The notes under the pieces were generated by a model. It did no database searches. It saw nothing but the letters and a program-made list of their open reading frames with translations, and was not told the DNA's origin. Of a DNA stretch of 64,000 bases, positions 35,475 through 45,915 are shown in pieces. Both the position numbers and the translations under genes were made by a program. Source of the stretch: Antedon mediterranea (lineage: Eukaryota; Echinodermata; Crinoidea; Comatulida; Antedonidae); NCBI RefSeq assembly GCF_964355755.1, contig NC_092674.1, forward strand, positions 29,376,001 to 29,440,000, written 5' to 3'. Numbering within the stretch: the stretch's first letter is position 1; each line of letters begins with the position of its first letter.

Positions 35475-36633
35475 CTATTTTACTGATGCTCATCACAAAA
35501 AATACCAGATTATGACAAACATTCATGAGCTTACCTCTTAATTCCGACTATCCAATAATGAATTTCAAAAAAAGGTTTCTGGGCCTGATGGTCATTCGTC
35601 ATTTTTCATCGTACAATAGGCCTCTGTCTAGTTAAAAATACGTTTACCTCCCGGGCTTATTTATCTGTTTTGCAATAAAACTTCCCTTTTTGGAATTCTG
35701 TTTAGAATGTTTTTATTATTGTATTATATCCTAATCCTCCTATGATGATTTACACAAACGACGAATCCATTGTGGCTATGGGGTTACAAAAAATATTCCC
35801 TTTGAGCATGTTTACTTATAGATGAAATAATTGGATTAACCAATTTAAATTTGGAACTTTTTATCATCATCATTATTAAGTTACCATATTGAGTTTACGT
35901 TTGTTATTGGCACGCATAAAATAATGTTGTGTTAGTTTAAGACGAAATCGATGGTTGTTGATTGATTACAATTGTCTAAGCCTAAGTAACATACATATTA
36001 TATATCGACACAAAGTATTGGATTATCGAATTGCAAATATGACAGTTAATAAGTAATAATTAAGTAAAGTCTACCACGCGTAATTTGTAACGGTGAGACA
36101 TGCGATGACCCGTGTGAGTCTGTCAGTCACAACAACGACGCATACTATTGACGAGCGCGTTTAAAAATTATGATTGTGGCTTATTATTTTAAATCTTTAA
36201 TTGTCTATACATTTTTACATATATGCATATATTTTCTTATAAAATGTTACGGTTTCAGCCTTTTGGCTATTTGTATCATTATATATTAATCGTCTGTTTT
36301 TTAACAATAAAATATACCTGAATTATAATAATATTATGCACCTAGGCCTACACAATATTTCTGTTTCTTGTGTGCAATCTAATAAATACTCAAACCATTT
36401 CCGTTACAACAAATAATTCAAACCATGTGTGCTTTTAGTATTATTTTTATTATTTCAAATAACTTCCTTTTCTATAGACATCAAAGGCTGTATGTTATAT
36501 AAATGTTTAAAGAGGATTTAAAATTTATTTCATTTACAATACCGTTTATTATAAAAGTTTCTATCTCTATATTGAACCTTTAAATAGAATGTTAATATTA
36601 TAACAGAGAGTTGATGATAATCTTTATTGTATG

Positions 36634-36748
36634 ACCGAAATTCATCCCCTGTATGGCCGAAATTCATCCCCTGTATGGCCGAAATTCATCCCCTGGGTCC
36701 CTGTATGGCCGAAATTCATCCCCTGTATGGCCGAAATTCATCCCTTGG
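36634..36748. repeat. Minisatellite 'tatggccgaaattcatcccctg', 5 copies
   Basis: Five near-identical units of about 22 bp; one has a short extra 'ggtccctg'. It is intergenic, downstream of DNAAF6. Confidence 0.85.
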
Positions 36749-37879
36749 CTGGCATGTTTTATATTGTATATTCTAATTATATTATTATTTATTAGGTAAA
36801 CATAGATATTCACACCAAAGATACCATACTGAATGAAACAAACACACAGCGTTGAAAGCATTTCTCCTTGGTCAAACTCCAGCTATTGAAGTCTATTTGC
36901 TCAATAGGCGATATCAATGTCAATAGGAAATTCTTGAGTGGTACACTTGGGTTGTTCAGACAACTCGTTACTGTATATTAGCTCTATCGTCGGGGTCAGT
37001 CGACGCTGTTTGCTTAGCTAATAGATCCCCCTTCAATGTATTGTTAATAATAAATATTGAGTAACTTATAAACTATCCGTAGATGAACAAATCGGGTTAG
37101 CTCAAATATTAACATCTTTAAATGTCCATCATTTTATGGCATCTACATCTCTGCAGCAAATAATGTATGTTATGTTTTAATCGGGAAGTTAGGGTTGGAA
37201 AACAATACAGTACGTCCGAGTACTTATTTCAATACAGTATTTATTATTTTAATGTGTCAATGCCAAAATAAAGCACATTTCCATATTTTTTTGAACGAAT
37301 AAATTTATATCTTATATTATAAGATGGCCTGCTGTTAAAAATGAAAGGTCCACTGTAAAAAGGATATTTGTCTAAGCTATATGTGTATAGAAGGTGAATT
37401 AAATACTGTACAGGGTAAACAATAATTTACAAAAAAATAGAAATCAACTACGATTTTTTATAAAATCCTTTGTTCCATAATAAAATTACTCAAATTTCAT
37501 TACTACTGTATATTCTTTCTATTAATATCTAAAATTGCAGGACAATTATTAAATTGTCTTGTTTGGTGCATTCACACATTCTATCATTAATGTTGATTTT
37601 GGTGGAAACAGGTTTGGGGAATTTTTAACAATAATTCATTTAATAATTTTTTAATACAAATTATTATTAATATTTATCCTTCTTTCATTATAAAGCATAC
37701 TATATTCAATAACTGAATATTGCATTTCCTCTCCTCCTCCATCTATGTACACCAGCTTGTATATCATTAATACCATCATTCTTGCATCTTCTTTTCTCAT
37801 CTTAAATGATGGCATACTTTGTAATAATCCCCGTATCACAAGAAGTTTGTTCTCACTTCATGAACAATGGTAATTTCTT

Positions 37880-39653
37880 TCAAAAGTTCAGGAAGTCGTA
37901 ATCTCTTACCATTGGCATGGTAACTGTCAACAATGAGTTTTCTGCGTCCCATTTAGCTCTTCCATTTTTACTGTCAACTAGGTGAGGTAGATGCAAACTA
38001 AGTTTACTACAAAATGTGAAAAAAATAATTTGTTAAATTGCTAGGTGTGAAAGGGCGTTTATTTGATTGAGTACCTTTATAGAGGGAGCTCTTTATGTTT
38101 TATAAACTAGAAGCATGACATATTTTAAGAAATTTACTACGTTCATTTTATTGTACCAGAGTATCTTTATAGAGGGAGCTCTTCATGTTTTACACACTAA
38201 GAAGTAAAGCTCTGCATACTTTTATGTCAAACTAGTTTGATAGTGCACAAATATGGTAGTGATATGCCCAAATATGGTAGTCTGTATATGGGCACATCAT
38301 CTTTTTTTCACATAAAGTTTGATAGTGTAGACAAGGCTTAAGACAAAGTTTTTAGTTGATTTATATACTCACTAATTCGGTGTTGCACAACTTAAAAACT
38401 TGTCATTGACATCTAGAGTAACATCTCCATATTTGGTGTTTGGTAAAGTTATTTTCACCTTAAAAGATAACAAATATGGTAAACTGTAAAGAATGTGAAA
38501 ATACTGTATACAATGTTGTGTTGTAGTTTGGTTGTAAATATAAAACAAAAATTTTATTTATTTTCTAATTATAAAAACTTACAACAATATCTTCACAAGA
38601 TGACGTAGCATTTGTTTTATTACCCATCCCCAGGAACATGTCTTCTGTCGCAACTTTTTGCTTGAAAATAATCTCATACCTACAAAGATAAAAAGCAACT
38701 CAATGTGTGTTGATTGTGTAATAGTGCAATGCTTGACTGTGCAATAGTTTTTAGACAACTTTCACAGATTAAAATTTTGTATTGATACTGATAGTAAAAT
38801 AGTGTTTGAGCTTGCATGCAATAGTGCTTGATTGTGCAATAGTGTTTGATTGCGCAATAGTGTTTGATTGTGCAATAGTGTTTGATTGTGCAATAGTGTT
38901 TGATTGTGCAATAGTGTTTGATAGTGCAATAGTGCTTGTGTGTGCAATAATGATTGAGTGTGAAATAATACTTGATTGTGCAATAGTGTTAAGTATAGTT
39001 TTATTCACTTACTCTGGTTCAGGTCTTGGATCATCTAAATCATCAAACTCTCCTCCTTCCTTCACCTCATCTGCATCCCAAATATCTTTACAGTTTTTTG
39101 TTGATGCTGGCTTAGTATCTATGTAACCAAATAAATCTGTATTACTATTTACTAGTAGTAAACGGTAGTTTGTTGTTTAGATTATCACAAATAGTTAAGT
39201 CTTATAAACCTCTGACTCAACTATGGTATAAACCCTGAGCACTTTGATGGATACTGTATGTGCGCTTAACAAATTGTATATATATACTGTAGGCCTACAC
39301 ACTTTACCTTGTACAGGTGCTGTATGTACTTTCTTAGGTGGTCCAATGCTTCCTGGCCCAAATGGCTTCTGTGTACCAGATATTGGCTGTTGAATAAATA
39401 TTGAATAATATTAAATACACCCTTAAGTTAATATTTTTAATAACATTTCTCCATCATTCACTATATATATATCAATTTGTAAAGCTGAAAGAGAAATACA
39501 ACAAATGTACTCCCGGGCTCAGCCTTTTAGTTTATAAATAAATTATTACTCCAATCTTACTTTGTCCTCGTCACTATCACTGTCTGATTCAGGAGGTTTA
39601 AGAAGTTGAGACAATGCAGCAATACCGGCGAGTCCTAATGAAGTTTCCATCAT
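37880..39653 (-). CDS. DNAAF6: DNAAF6 / PIH1D3, dynein axonemal assembly factor (complete)
   Basis: Six coding exons on the - strand: 39653-39561, 39386-39308, 39118-39013, 38679-38583, 38458-38373 and 38006-37880. All are phase-consistent and give 195 residues (human is 214). The N-terminus is MMETSLGLAGIAALSQLL, followed by an acidic DSDSDEDK. The hallmark FGPGSIGPPKK leads to the PIH1/CS core: DIWDADEV, YEIIFKQKVATEDMFLG, VVKITLPNTKYGD, ending MVRDYDFLNF. The family acts in the cytoplasm with HSP90 co-chaperones (DNAAF2, DNAAF4) to pre-assemble outer and inner dynein arms. A second Met (39650) directly follows the first. A 5' non-coding exon probably ends at about 40041. The gene is divergent from the snoRNA host gene. 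Confidence 0.92.
38205..38342. mobile_element. MITE family 1, copy 12
   Basis: 'aaagctctgcatacttttat' to 'gatagtgtagacaaggctta'. DNAAF6 intron 5. Confidence 0.8.
38775..38995. repeat. Intronic minisatellite 'gtgcaatagtgtttgatt', 18-bp unit
   Basis: About 11 copies of the 18-bp unit lie in DNAAF6 intron 3. Because 18 is a multiple of 3, both strands carry spurious repetitive open frames. The unit does not touch the flanking splice sites. Confidence 0.85.
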
Positions 39654-40035
39654 CCGCAAATAAAAATTGTAATCAAATAAAACCTGCTGAAAAAAGAAAA
39701 TAAAAATGATTGCAAAACGTAACAACAAAAACCTTGCTTAATTATAATTTTAGAACTGATCTATTAAACAACATAAAGTTATTAAAAATGTTTGTTAGAT
39801 GGGGCGAAATGACTCCCAGCAGCCCAAACCACAGTCCTATAAATAAAGAAAGAGCCTTTTTAGAGTTTCGAAGAAAAGCGATTATATTTTGCATAGCCTA
39901 GCGTATCAGAAACCAAACATCTAGCCTAGGTTTATGGTTTAATTTGAATATTGAAATGATAATAACCCATGTAACTAATACTGTATCAGTATTCTACTCC
40001 TAATACCTTATAATATTAGTGTTTTTTTCCTCAGT

Positions 40036-40054
40036 TTACCTTGTCCTTGGCAAC
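40036..40054 (-). promoter_or_regulatory. Possible DNAAF6 5' UTR donor and overlapping X-box-like site
   Basis: Read on the - strand, GTTGCCAAGGACAAG|gtaaac is a good splice donor for a 5' leader exon. The same bases (+ strand TTGTCCTTGGCAAC, 40041-40054) contain a perfect GGCAAC half of an RFX X-box with a weak partner half. RFX control is expected for a dynein assembly factor, but one motif is weak proof. Confidence 0.35.
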
Positions 40055-40133
40055 ATAAAGCTTTTGATTTTTTAGCAGCAACTAGCAGCGCGCCCTCATT
40101 TAATGTTAAAAGCCTGCCCTCATTGTTCGATGG

Positions 40134-40191
40134 TATAAAAACGAAATGAGATTTTTTTTACAACCCTTTGTGTTCTGCCGTTGAGTTTGAG
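40134..40191 (+). promoter_or_regulatory. TATA box and 5'TOP-like start of the snoRNA host gene
   Basis: TATAAAA at 40134-40140 lies about 30 bp upstream of a pyrimidine start CCCTTTG (40164). The short first exon is followed by the donor GAG|gtgagg at 40191/40192. A terminal-oligopyrimidine start is the norm for snoRNA host genes. DNAAF6 runs the other way from about 100 bp upstream, so the promoter may be bidirectional. Confidence 0.6.
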
Positions 40192-40775
40192 GTGAGGTTC
40201 ATTTTTGTGGTGCTTGTTTGTATAAGTAATTTATCCTAATATCACTATTTTTACAAGTATATTTTAGGTAGAATTATAAAGCTATATAACAACATTTAAA
40301 AGTATGTAAAATCCACATTAATAAGTATGTAAATAGAGTTTAAATTATGAATATTAAAGTCGCCGGACGTGCATGATGGAAAATGAACACGTGCCATCAG
40401 TAGGCCACTCTGCCATTGATTGGCGGGCACGTGGTGGTGGTTGTAGAGTTGGGCCTAGCCTTAGCTAGGCAGAGCCTAGAAAGACTTGCGCATTATTTAG
40501 AATAAAAAGAATGTTTAACCAATTGTTATTTAATTTAATAAATGTACAAAATGATTTTTATTTTACTGCTTTAAATTAATTTCATTTTTATGTATGTACA
40601 TCTTGTCATCTAACTAGCTAGGACATAGCTAATTAAATTAATAATTGATTGAAGCTAGATTAAATAGGCCTACTATGCAGAATATAAAAAAGAATTCTGT
40701 TCTGGCAATGATTTTCAAACAATATTTCACAAAATCCTACTTTCTAAATATAGCCGGCCCTAGCTAGACATATTT

Positions 40776-40870
40776 CAGCAATGATGATAAATTGACCTCC
40801 AATCCGCAGTTTCTACCATAAGAGCTTGTCTCTCATGATGGCATTTAACCTTCCTTGGATGTCTGAGCTG
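40776..40870 (+). ncRNA. SNORD14: C/D-box snoRNA U14 (SNORD14), copy 1
   Basis: Box C ATGATGA is at 40781-40787 and box D CTGA at 40863-40866, with a CAGC/GCTG terminal stem. It has both U14 domains: CCGCAGTTTCTACC (domain A, 18S complementarity) and CTTCCTTGGATGT just upstream of box D (domain B, complementary to 18S ACATCCAAGGAAGG). U14 is needed for 18S processing and guides one 2'-O-methylation. It lies in host intron 1. Confidence 0.92.
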
Positions 40871-41100
40871 ACTATAAAATAATGTTTTGTGATTGGCTGA
40901 AACAAAATCCTCTACATGCTAATTTTCAAACTTTTAATTTTTGTTTCAGGTGTGCAGTTGATTTTAAACTGATATGGTTGGGTGGTTAAGAGATAATGTT
41001 TTTGGTTAGTAAAAGTTTTTTTTTTTAAATAGCATAACTACAATACAACCATAATAATTATTACATTTTGTGAAACACGAGACAAACTTAATTACAATAT

Positions 41101-41187
41101 GCAAGTTATGATGAGAAGGTAAATTGGGTACCATAGTGACCACGGTCACAGTGATGAGTACACAATACCTTGGAGAACTGAGGCTTG
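41101..41187 (+). ncRNA. C/D-box snoRNA family B, copy 1
   Basis: Box C ATGATGA at 41108-41114, box C' GTGATGA at 41151-41157, box D CTGA at 41178-41181, stem CAAG/CTTG. The D-box guide ACACAATACCTTGGAGAA is identical in the second copy. I recall a UCUCCAAGGU segment in metazoan 28S that could pair, but this is not verified. Orthologue not recognised. Host intron 2. Confidence 0.85.
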
Positions 41188-41432
41188 TCGTATTTGAAAA
41201 CATTTAATTACAAATTACTTAATAGTATTATTTATGATGGAGGATTATATTTTTTATTCCAGGTATTGATCGATGGTTTGGTTCTATATTCATTCAAAAT
41301 GGTAAATTTAAATGGTACGCCTTTATTTTATTTTTTATTATCCAGAAAATGGTTCGGAAAGGCTGATAAATGTATGTATTTTCTACCAATGTGTGTTTGG
41401 TAGTGGATACTTTTAGCAATCATAGTTGTTTT

Positions 41433-41531
41433 GTTGGCAATGATGATAATCTGACCTCCAATCCGCAGTTTCTACCATAAGAGCTTGTCTCTCATGATGG
41501 CATTTAACCTTCCTTGGATGTCTGAGCCAAC
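41433..41531 (+). ncRNA. SNORD14: C/D-box snoRNA U14 (SNORD14), copy 2
   Basis: Box C is at 41440-41446 and box D at 41522-41525, with a strong GTTGGC/GCCAAC terminal stem. Both 18S-complementary domains are the same as in copy 1, except for a few changes next to box C. Host intron 3. Confidence 0.92.
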
Positions 41532-41775
41532 AAAAGAATCTAAAAAAAATGTTAATTTATTGTATCTACACTATTATAAATTCCCTAATTTTATTTACAT
41601 TCAGTTTGCAGGCTGTACACCTGAAAGATGACATTAAAGACAGTTTGTGTTTAATGTAAAGGTAATATTCTGTTTAATTATATTTATTACGAATACTGTG
41701 ATTAAAAAGCTGTATTACTGAATTTGAAGATTGTGTTGTACTCCAGTATGTAATGTAAAGTTTTTAGAATGTCTT

Positions 41776-41874
41776 GTCAGCAATGATGATAATCTGACCT
41801 CCAATCCGCAGTTTCTACCATAAGAGCTTGTCTCTCATGATGGCATTTAACCTTCCTTGGATGTCTGAGCTGAC
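41776..41874 (+). ncRNA. SNORD14: C/D-box snoRNA U14 (SNORD14), copy 3
   Basis: Box C is at 41783-41789 and box D at 41865-41868, with stem GTCAGC/GCTGAC. The core is identical to copy 2; only the stem has changed, by compensated substitutions. Host intron 4. Confidence 0.92.
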
Positions 41875-42070
41875 TAAAAATAATAAACCATTATTTACTT
41901 TAACTAAACTTTGTTGCAAAATAAAATTTGTAATCCTTTTTCAGATTTTAGAAAATCATGACTACCAAGCATGCATGACCTAAAGGTAAAAACTCATTTA
42001 AATTATTCCAATGGGATAACTAGAAAACTTAGCTGAATGTTTAGTGCTTTCTTGAAATTTGGTTAAATAT

Positions 42071-42158
42071 GCAAGTTATGATGAGAAGGTAAATTGGGTA
42101 CCATAGTGACCACGGTTACATTGATGAGTACACAATACCTTGGAGAACTGAGGCTTGC
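42071..42158 (+). ncRNA. C/D-box snoRNA family B, copy 2
   Basis: Box C ATGATGA is at 42078-42084, C' TTGATGA, and box D CTGA at 42148-42151, with stem GCAAG/CTTGC. It differs from copy 1 at only a few positions. Host intron 5. Confidence 0.87.
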
Positions 42159-42455
42159 TTGATTTGACAAATATCCATTAGGGTCAGGGGTCAATTTGTG
42201 GAGATGGAAAATTGACAGTAATGTTGTAATTGACATTTATTTTTCATTTCGGTAGCATCGTTTAGATGAGAATGCGGAAAGTGTAACGACATGGACAGTG
42301 TGAGGGCGACGGTAAAATGGTAGGGATGTACATAATCCTGTGTACAAATCCATAAAATGTCTCTGAGACTACCTATATTTCCAGAATCAGTAATTACAGG
42401 TAAATTTCTTCAAACAATGTTTTACAATTAATACTTGTTTAATGGGTTTGGTAGG

Positions 42456-42546
42456 CAGGCAATGATGATTTAATCTTTTTTCCCCAGCTTATCGATAAAT
42501 GCTGACTTTGTTGCTATTAGCATAAGCCAAACCAAATCTGAGCTTG
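42456..42546 (+). ncRNA. C/D-box snoRNA family C, copy 1
   Basis: Box C ATGATGA at 42462-42468, box D CTGA at 42538-42541, stem CAGGC/GCTTG. Two conserved blocks are possible guides: CCCCAGCTTATCGATA before a D'-like CTGA, and AAGCCAAACCAAAT before box D. I cannot assign an rRNA or snRNA target. Host intron 6. Confidence 0.83.
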
Positions 42547-42784
42547 TTTCAACCATAAAGTCCTTTAACCTCTACATGTCACTAGATTTACAATGATTGA
42601 TTTCTATGTATTTTTATGTTGATATTCGGTTTCTATCTCAACAGCTGATTCAGTTTTTAACTTGATGGAAAACATCAAATGGAATCGTTTACAGTAAGTT
42701 TTTGTTTTTATAAGTAATTATGTAATAAATAAACACAAGTAATAATGTAATAAATAAACACAAGTAATAATGTAATTAATAGGA

Positions 42785-42880
42785 CACATGTTGTGATGAT
42801 TTAATCTTTTTTCCCCAGCTTATCGATACATGATGACGTTTCTTGCTATTAGCATAAGCCAAACCAAATCTGAACATGTG
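42785..42880 (+). ncRNA. C/D-box snoRNA family C, copy 2
   Basis: Box C GTGATGA at 42793-42799, box D CTGA at 42870-42873, and a 7-bp stem CACATGT/ACATGTG. Both conserved blocks of family C are present; the D' position reads 'gatga' rather than CTGA. Host intron 7. Confidence 0.83.
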
Positions 42881-43007
42881 TATAAATAGATGAAACATAT
42901 TTATTCATCTTGCATACATATTTTTAATAAATCGTTTTTATTTATATTTCAGAAACTGAACAATAAAGTTGTACAGCTGTGAGTATTTTTTGTCAATAGC
43001 ATCTTAC

Positions 43008-43131
43008 AGCTCTGTCCACACTATCAAAATAGTTTGACAAGAGTGTGATATCCCCAAATATGGTAGTGATATGGCATGTCTATATATGGGCACATCATAT
43101 CATAAATTTTGATAGTGTAAACAGAGCCTTG
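43008..43131. mobile_element. MITE family 1, copy 13
   Basis: 'agctctgtccacactatcaa' to 'gatagtgtaaacagagcctt'. In the last intron of the snoRNA host, directly upstream of snoRNA C-3. Confidence 0.82.
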
Positions 43132-43151
43132 GTTTGGTTTTGCAGCTAAAG

Positions 43152-43250
43152 TTTGTTCACGATGATGATTGAACTTTTTTCCCCAGCTTATCGATATGTG
43201 CTGACTATCAATGCTATATGCTTAAGCCAAACCAAATCTGAGTGAACAAA
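43152..43250 (+). ncRNA. C/D-box snoRNA family C, copy 3
   Basis: Box C GATGATGA at 43161-43168, D' CTGA at 43201-43204, box D CTGA at 43238-43241, and a perfect 9-bp stem TTTGTTCAC/GTGAACAAA. Host intron 8, just upstream of a transposon-like insertion. Confidence 0.85.
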
Positions 43251-43270
43251 TGCCAGGACTGGTCCTAGGG

Positions 43271-45541
43271 CACGGCTGTTTCATAGCGACATAAAGTAGT
43301 GAGCCCTCTATCGGTAAAAGTTAAATATTTTCGAAATTGAGGGCGCTATACAAACGCGGAAACGATTTGTTTTTATTTAGCGAAAATAATGACATCATAT
43401 TTAATCAACGAATCAGAAGCCTTTGGTTGTTGAAATCGGTGAGATTTCTTATGAATATTCATTAGGAATGTCCTGGTTGTTGTGGGAATCAATTTTGAGA
43501 CACGAAGCTTGAATACTTTTGTCGTGGTGAGTAGTTGAAATAATGAGATATTTTAATAGTTTTTTTGTTGCTTTTTGTTATGATTACGGCAAAAATTGCA
43601 CCACGTGTCTGTTGAATTTTTTAAAGAACCAAAATAAACATTTTTGGGTACTTAAATAGTTGTTGAACCTCTAGAATTAAAATTGTTTTAACGGCAGATC
43701 TAGGCCCAGTTTACCACTCATTCAAAGTTTCATGGCTAAACCCACGTGTTTTACGTAGGTGGGTGGGCTTTAAACACACTAGAGCCTATACTCAGAGGAC
43801 TGTTGTATCTAGTTACTATGGCCAGGATCTGTTAATTAAATAAGTTCAGGCTTTTGGTGTTCAAGAAAAATAAAAGATTTCTATTTATAATAATATACAG
43901 GCCTAGAAGCGTACTTAACAATAATTAATACATTTATTGAGCCTATATGGTACGAAACGAGGCCTATATAGGCACATACTATAGAGTAGCGCCATATATA
44001 GACATCGACTCGATACTTTGCCTATTTATGTCATGATTTTTAGTCGACAAAGGCAAGGCAAAATCAATATTTTTTTTATTTTTGCATCACGCATGTTGAC
44101 CCCTTGTATGCATATTCCAGCACCATCACTGCTTGCGAATTATTATTATAGCGTGTGTAAAATATATATTAGTTTCAATTGATTGCGTACAATTTTTTTT
44201 ATAGGATGAAAACCTTTATTCCTTGGACGTGTGATTTCACTTGACCTTTCACGAATGATTGCAAGCTCAAAATGGAACTGTTTTATCAACTGGTGTTCAT
44301 GCTTCCAATTACTAATCCATTCATAGAAGAAAGTTCCAATGAAGTCAATAGTGACTGAAAATAGATACGAGACCGGACATATTTCGACTTTAGTTCATCG
44401 AATTATGTAAATTTATCTAAGAAAAGATTTACGTTAAAATATAAATATTAATATTTTGAAGCTAATCTAGATTGTGATGACATTTTATAATTGTTGTAGG
44501 CCTATTGTTTTTTAGTTTTAACACAAAATATTAAATTATATTTTTATTAGACTAGAGTAAATATACTATATAAAGTGATAATATGCAATTTAAAATATAC
44601 AATCAACTGGATATTGAATCAATGTTTTTGTTATTTCCAAGTCTACATCTACTTAGTATCATGCCTATCAGCCTAGGCCCATTATCTATTTAAATATAGG
44701 GACATACATAGTAGGTATACTGATACTGTACTTGATGCCTAAACAATAAATTAATTCCTATTATAAATAGGTCTAGCCATACATTTCCTAAAAAATACGG
44801 CATGTTACAAATTGTAATAATAATGAAAATAAGTATAAGACCTACTTTTATGTTCAAAACACAATTTTTATATGTAGGCCTAATTAACAAAATGTAGGCC
44901 TACTTCACTACTATTACTAGCCTAGGTAGGCTACTGTGACCGTGTAAGTCCACCCACCAAGCCTATCAGACCTACACAGTAGGCCTAAGAATCACAAATT
45001 AATTAAAATAGCCATTTTATATGCTTAATTTTAACATAGTTGCAGGTTTGCCGTTAAACTGGGATTTTGCAGGTTGATAACTAAATAGTTTAAGATTACT
45101 ATTTTCTTAACAAATCTCCGAAAAAAAATTCGACGGACGAACGAGAAGACGATAAATCTGACGAAATTTCTGCCGTAAATTGAGGGCGCTTTAAATATTA
45201 ATTTCGCAGATTGTTTTGTATTGCAAGGCCTTCAATAAAGTAGCGATATTTTTATCTACAAACACAAATTTCGTAATATGTTTATTATTTTATGTTCTTG
45301 AAAACTTAGTAAAACAAATAATAACAATATTAGACATTTTATTAATTATTTTAGAATTCTATGTATAAATATAAAAGCATTATTATGCATTAAGAAAGTA
45401 AACGAACTATGCAGCGTTGCTAAGTATCGGCGGTGCATGGAAACAATGAAAAAGTGTTCGAGAACACGCGGCTAGCGAATAAAAGGAAAAGCGCGTTGTA
45501 AACACTTAATGTCGCGCATTACGTGCGTTGAAACAGCCGTG
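43271..45541. mobile_element. 2.27-kb non-autonomous DNA transposon with CACGGCTGTTTCA ends
   Basis: The left end CACGGCTGTTTCA (43271-43283) and right end TGAAACAGCCGTG (45529-45541) are perfect inverted repeats. Both are flanked by AGGG (43267-43270 and 45542-45545), a 4-bp target duplication. The CAC...GTG ends with a 4-bp duplication fit Chapaev-type (CMC) elements. A subterminal 'ttgagggcgct' occurs near both ends (about 43340 and 45180). No transposase frame is seen. It sits in the last intron of the snoRNA host; removing it leaves an intron of about 0.4 kb, like its siblings. Confidence 0.55.
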
Positions 45542-45915
45542 AGGGATCATTGCCTAATTATATTCAATTAAAAAAGAAAACAATTGCCAGTTCATTCATT
45601 GTGCTTTTCACGCCTCTGCATAAATTAATTTTGTAACCATATTTTGTCTTTCAGAAACTAATTGGATGTCAACTAAGAAGATAAAGTAAATGTGAGCTGC
45701 TGTTTACAATTTTATTTGAATGTCTATAGTGAATGTTAGACAGTGATTTGTCCAAAACCGCAGTCTTTTAGCGGATATTAATTTCAAGATATGTTAATAT
45801 TTTTAATAAATCTATAAAGTATTGCTTTGTAAGAAATGAATAAATTACTATAAAGTGTTAAAAGGCAAAAATGTTGTATAATTTGTGTTTTTGAATAAAA
45901 AAATGTCTTATTTCA

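Larger units (their letters stand above)
35111..37879. other. Intergenic stretch between the 592-aa orphan and DNAAF6
   Basis: AT-rich with no supported gene. It contains a MITE copy at 35353-35474 and a minisatellite at 36634-36748. Confidence 0.4.
40164..45915 (+). ncRNA. snoRNA host gene with short non-coding exons
   Basis: Exons inferred from splice sites: 40164-40191, 40950-41004, 41263-41301, 41605-41661, 41945-41985, 42256-42399, 42645-42693, 42953-42978, and a last exon from 45655 with AATAAA at 45894. Exons are mostly 26-60 bp with no shared reading frame. Seven of the eight introns each hold a C/D snoRNA 70-160 bp upstream of the next acceptor where measurable; the first intron holds U14-1, and the last contains snoRNA C-3 plus a 2.27-kb transposon. 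The layout (5'TOP start, tiny non-conserved exons, one snoRNA per intron) is that of UHG/GAS5-type hosts. Exon edges and the 3' end are inferences. No known host is recognised. Confidence 0.7.

Noticed and set aside
38762-39126. Repetitive frames (LLHNQT, NTIAQS, DCAIVF)
   Set aside because: Translation of the 18-bp minisatellite in a DNAAF6 intron; only 39013-39118 (- strand) is a real exon.
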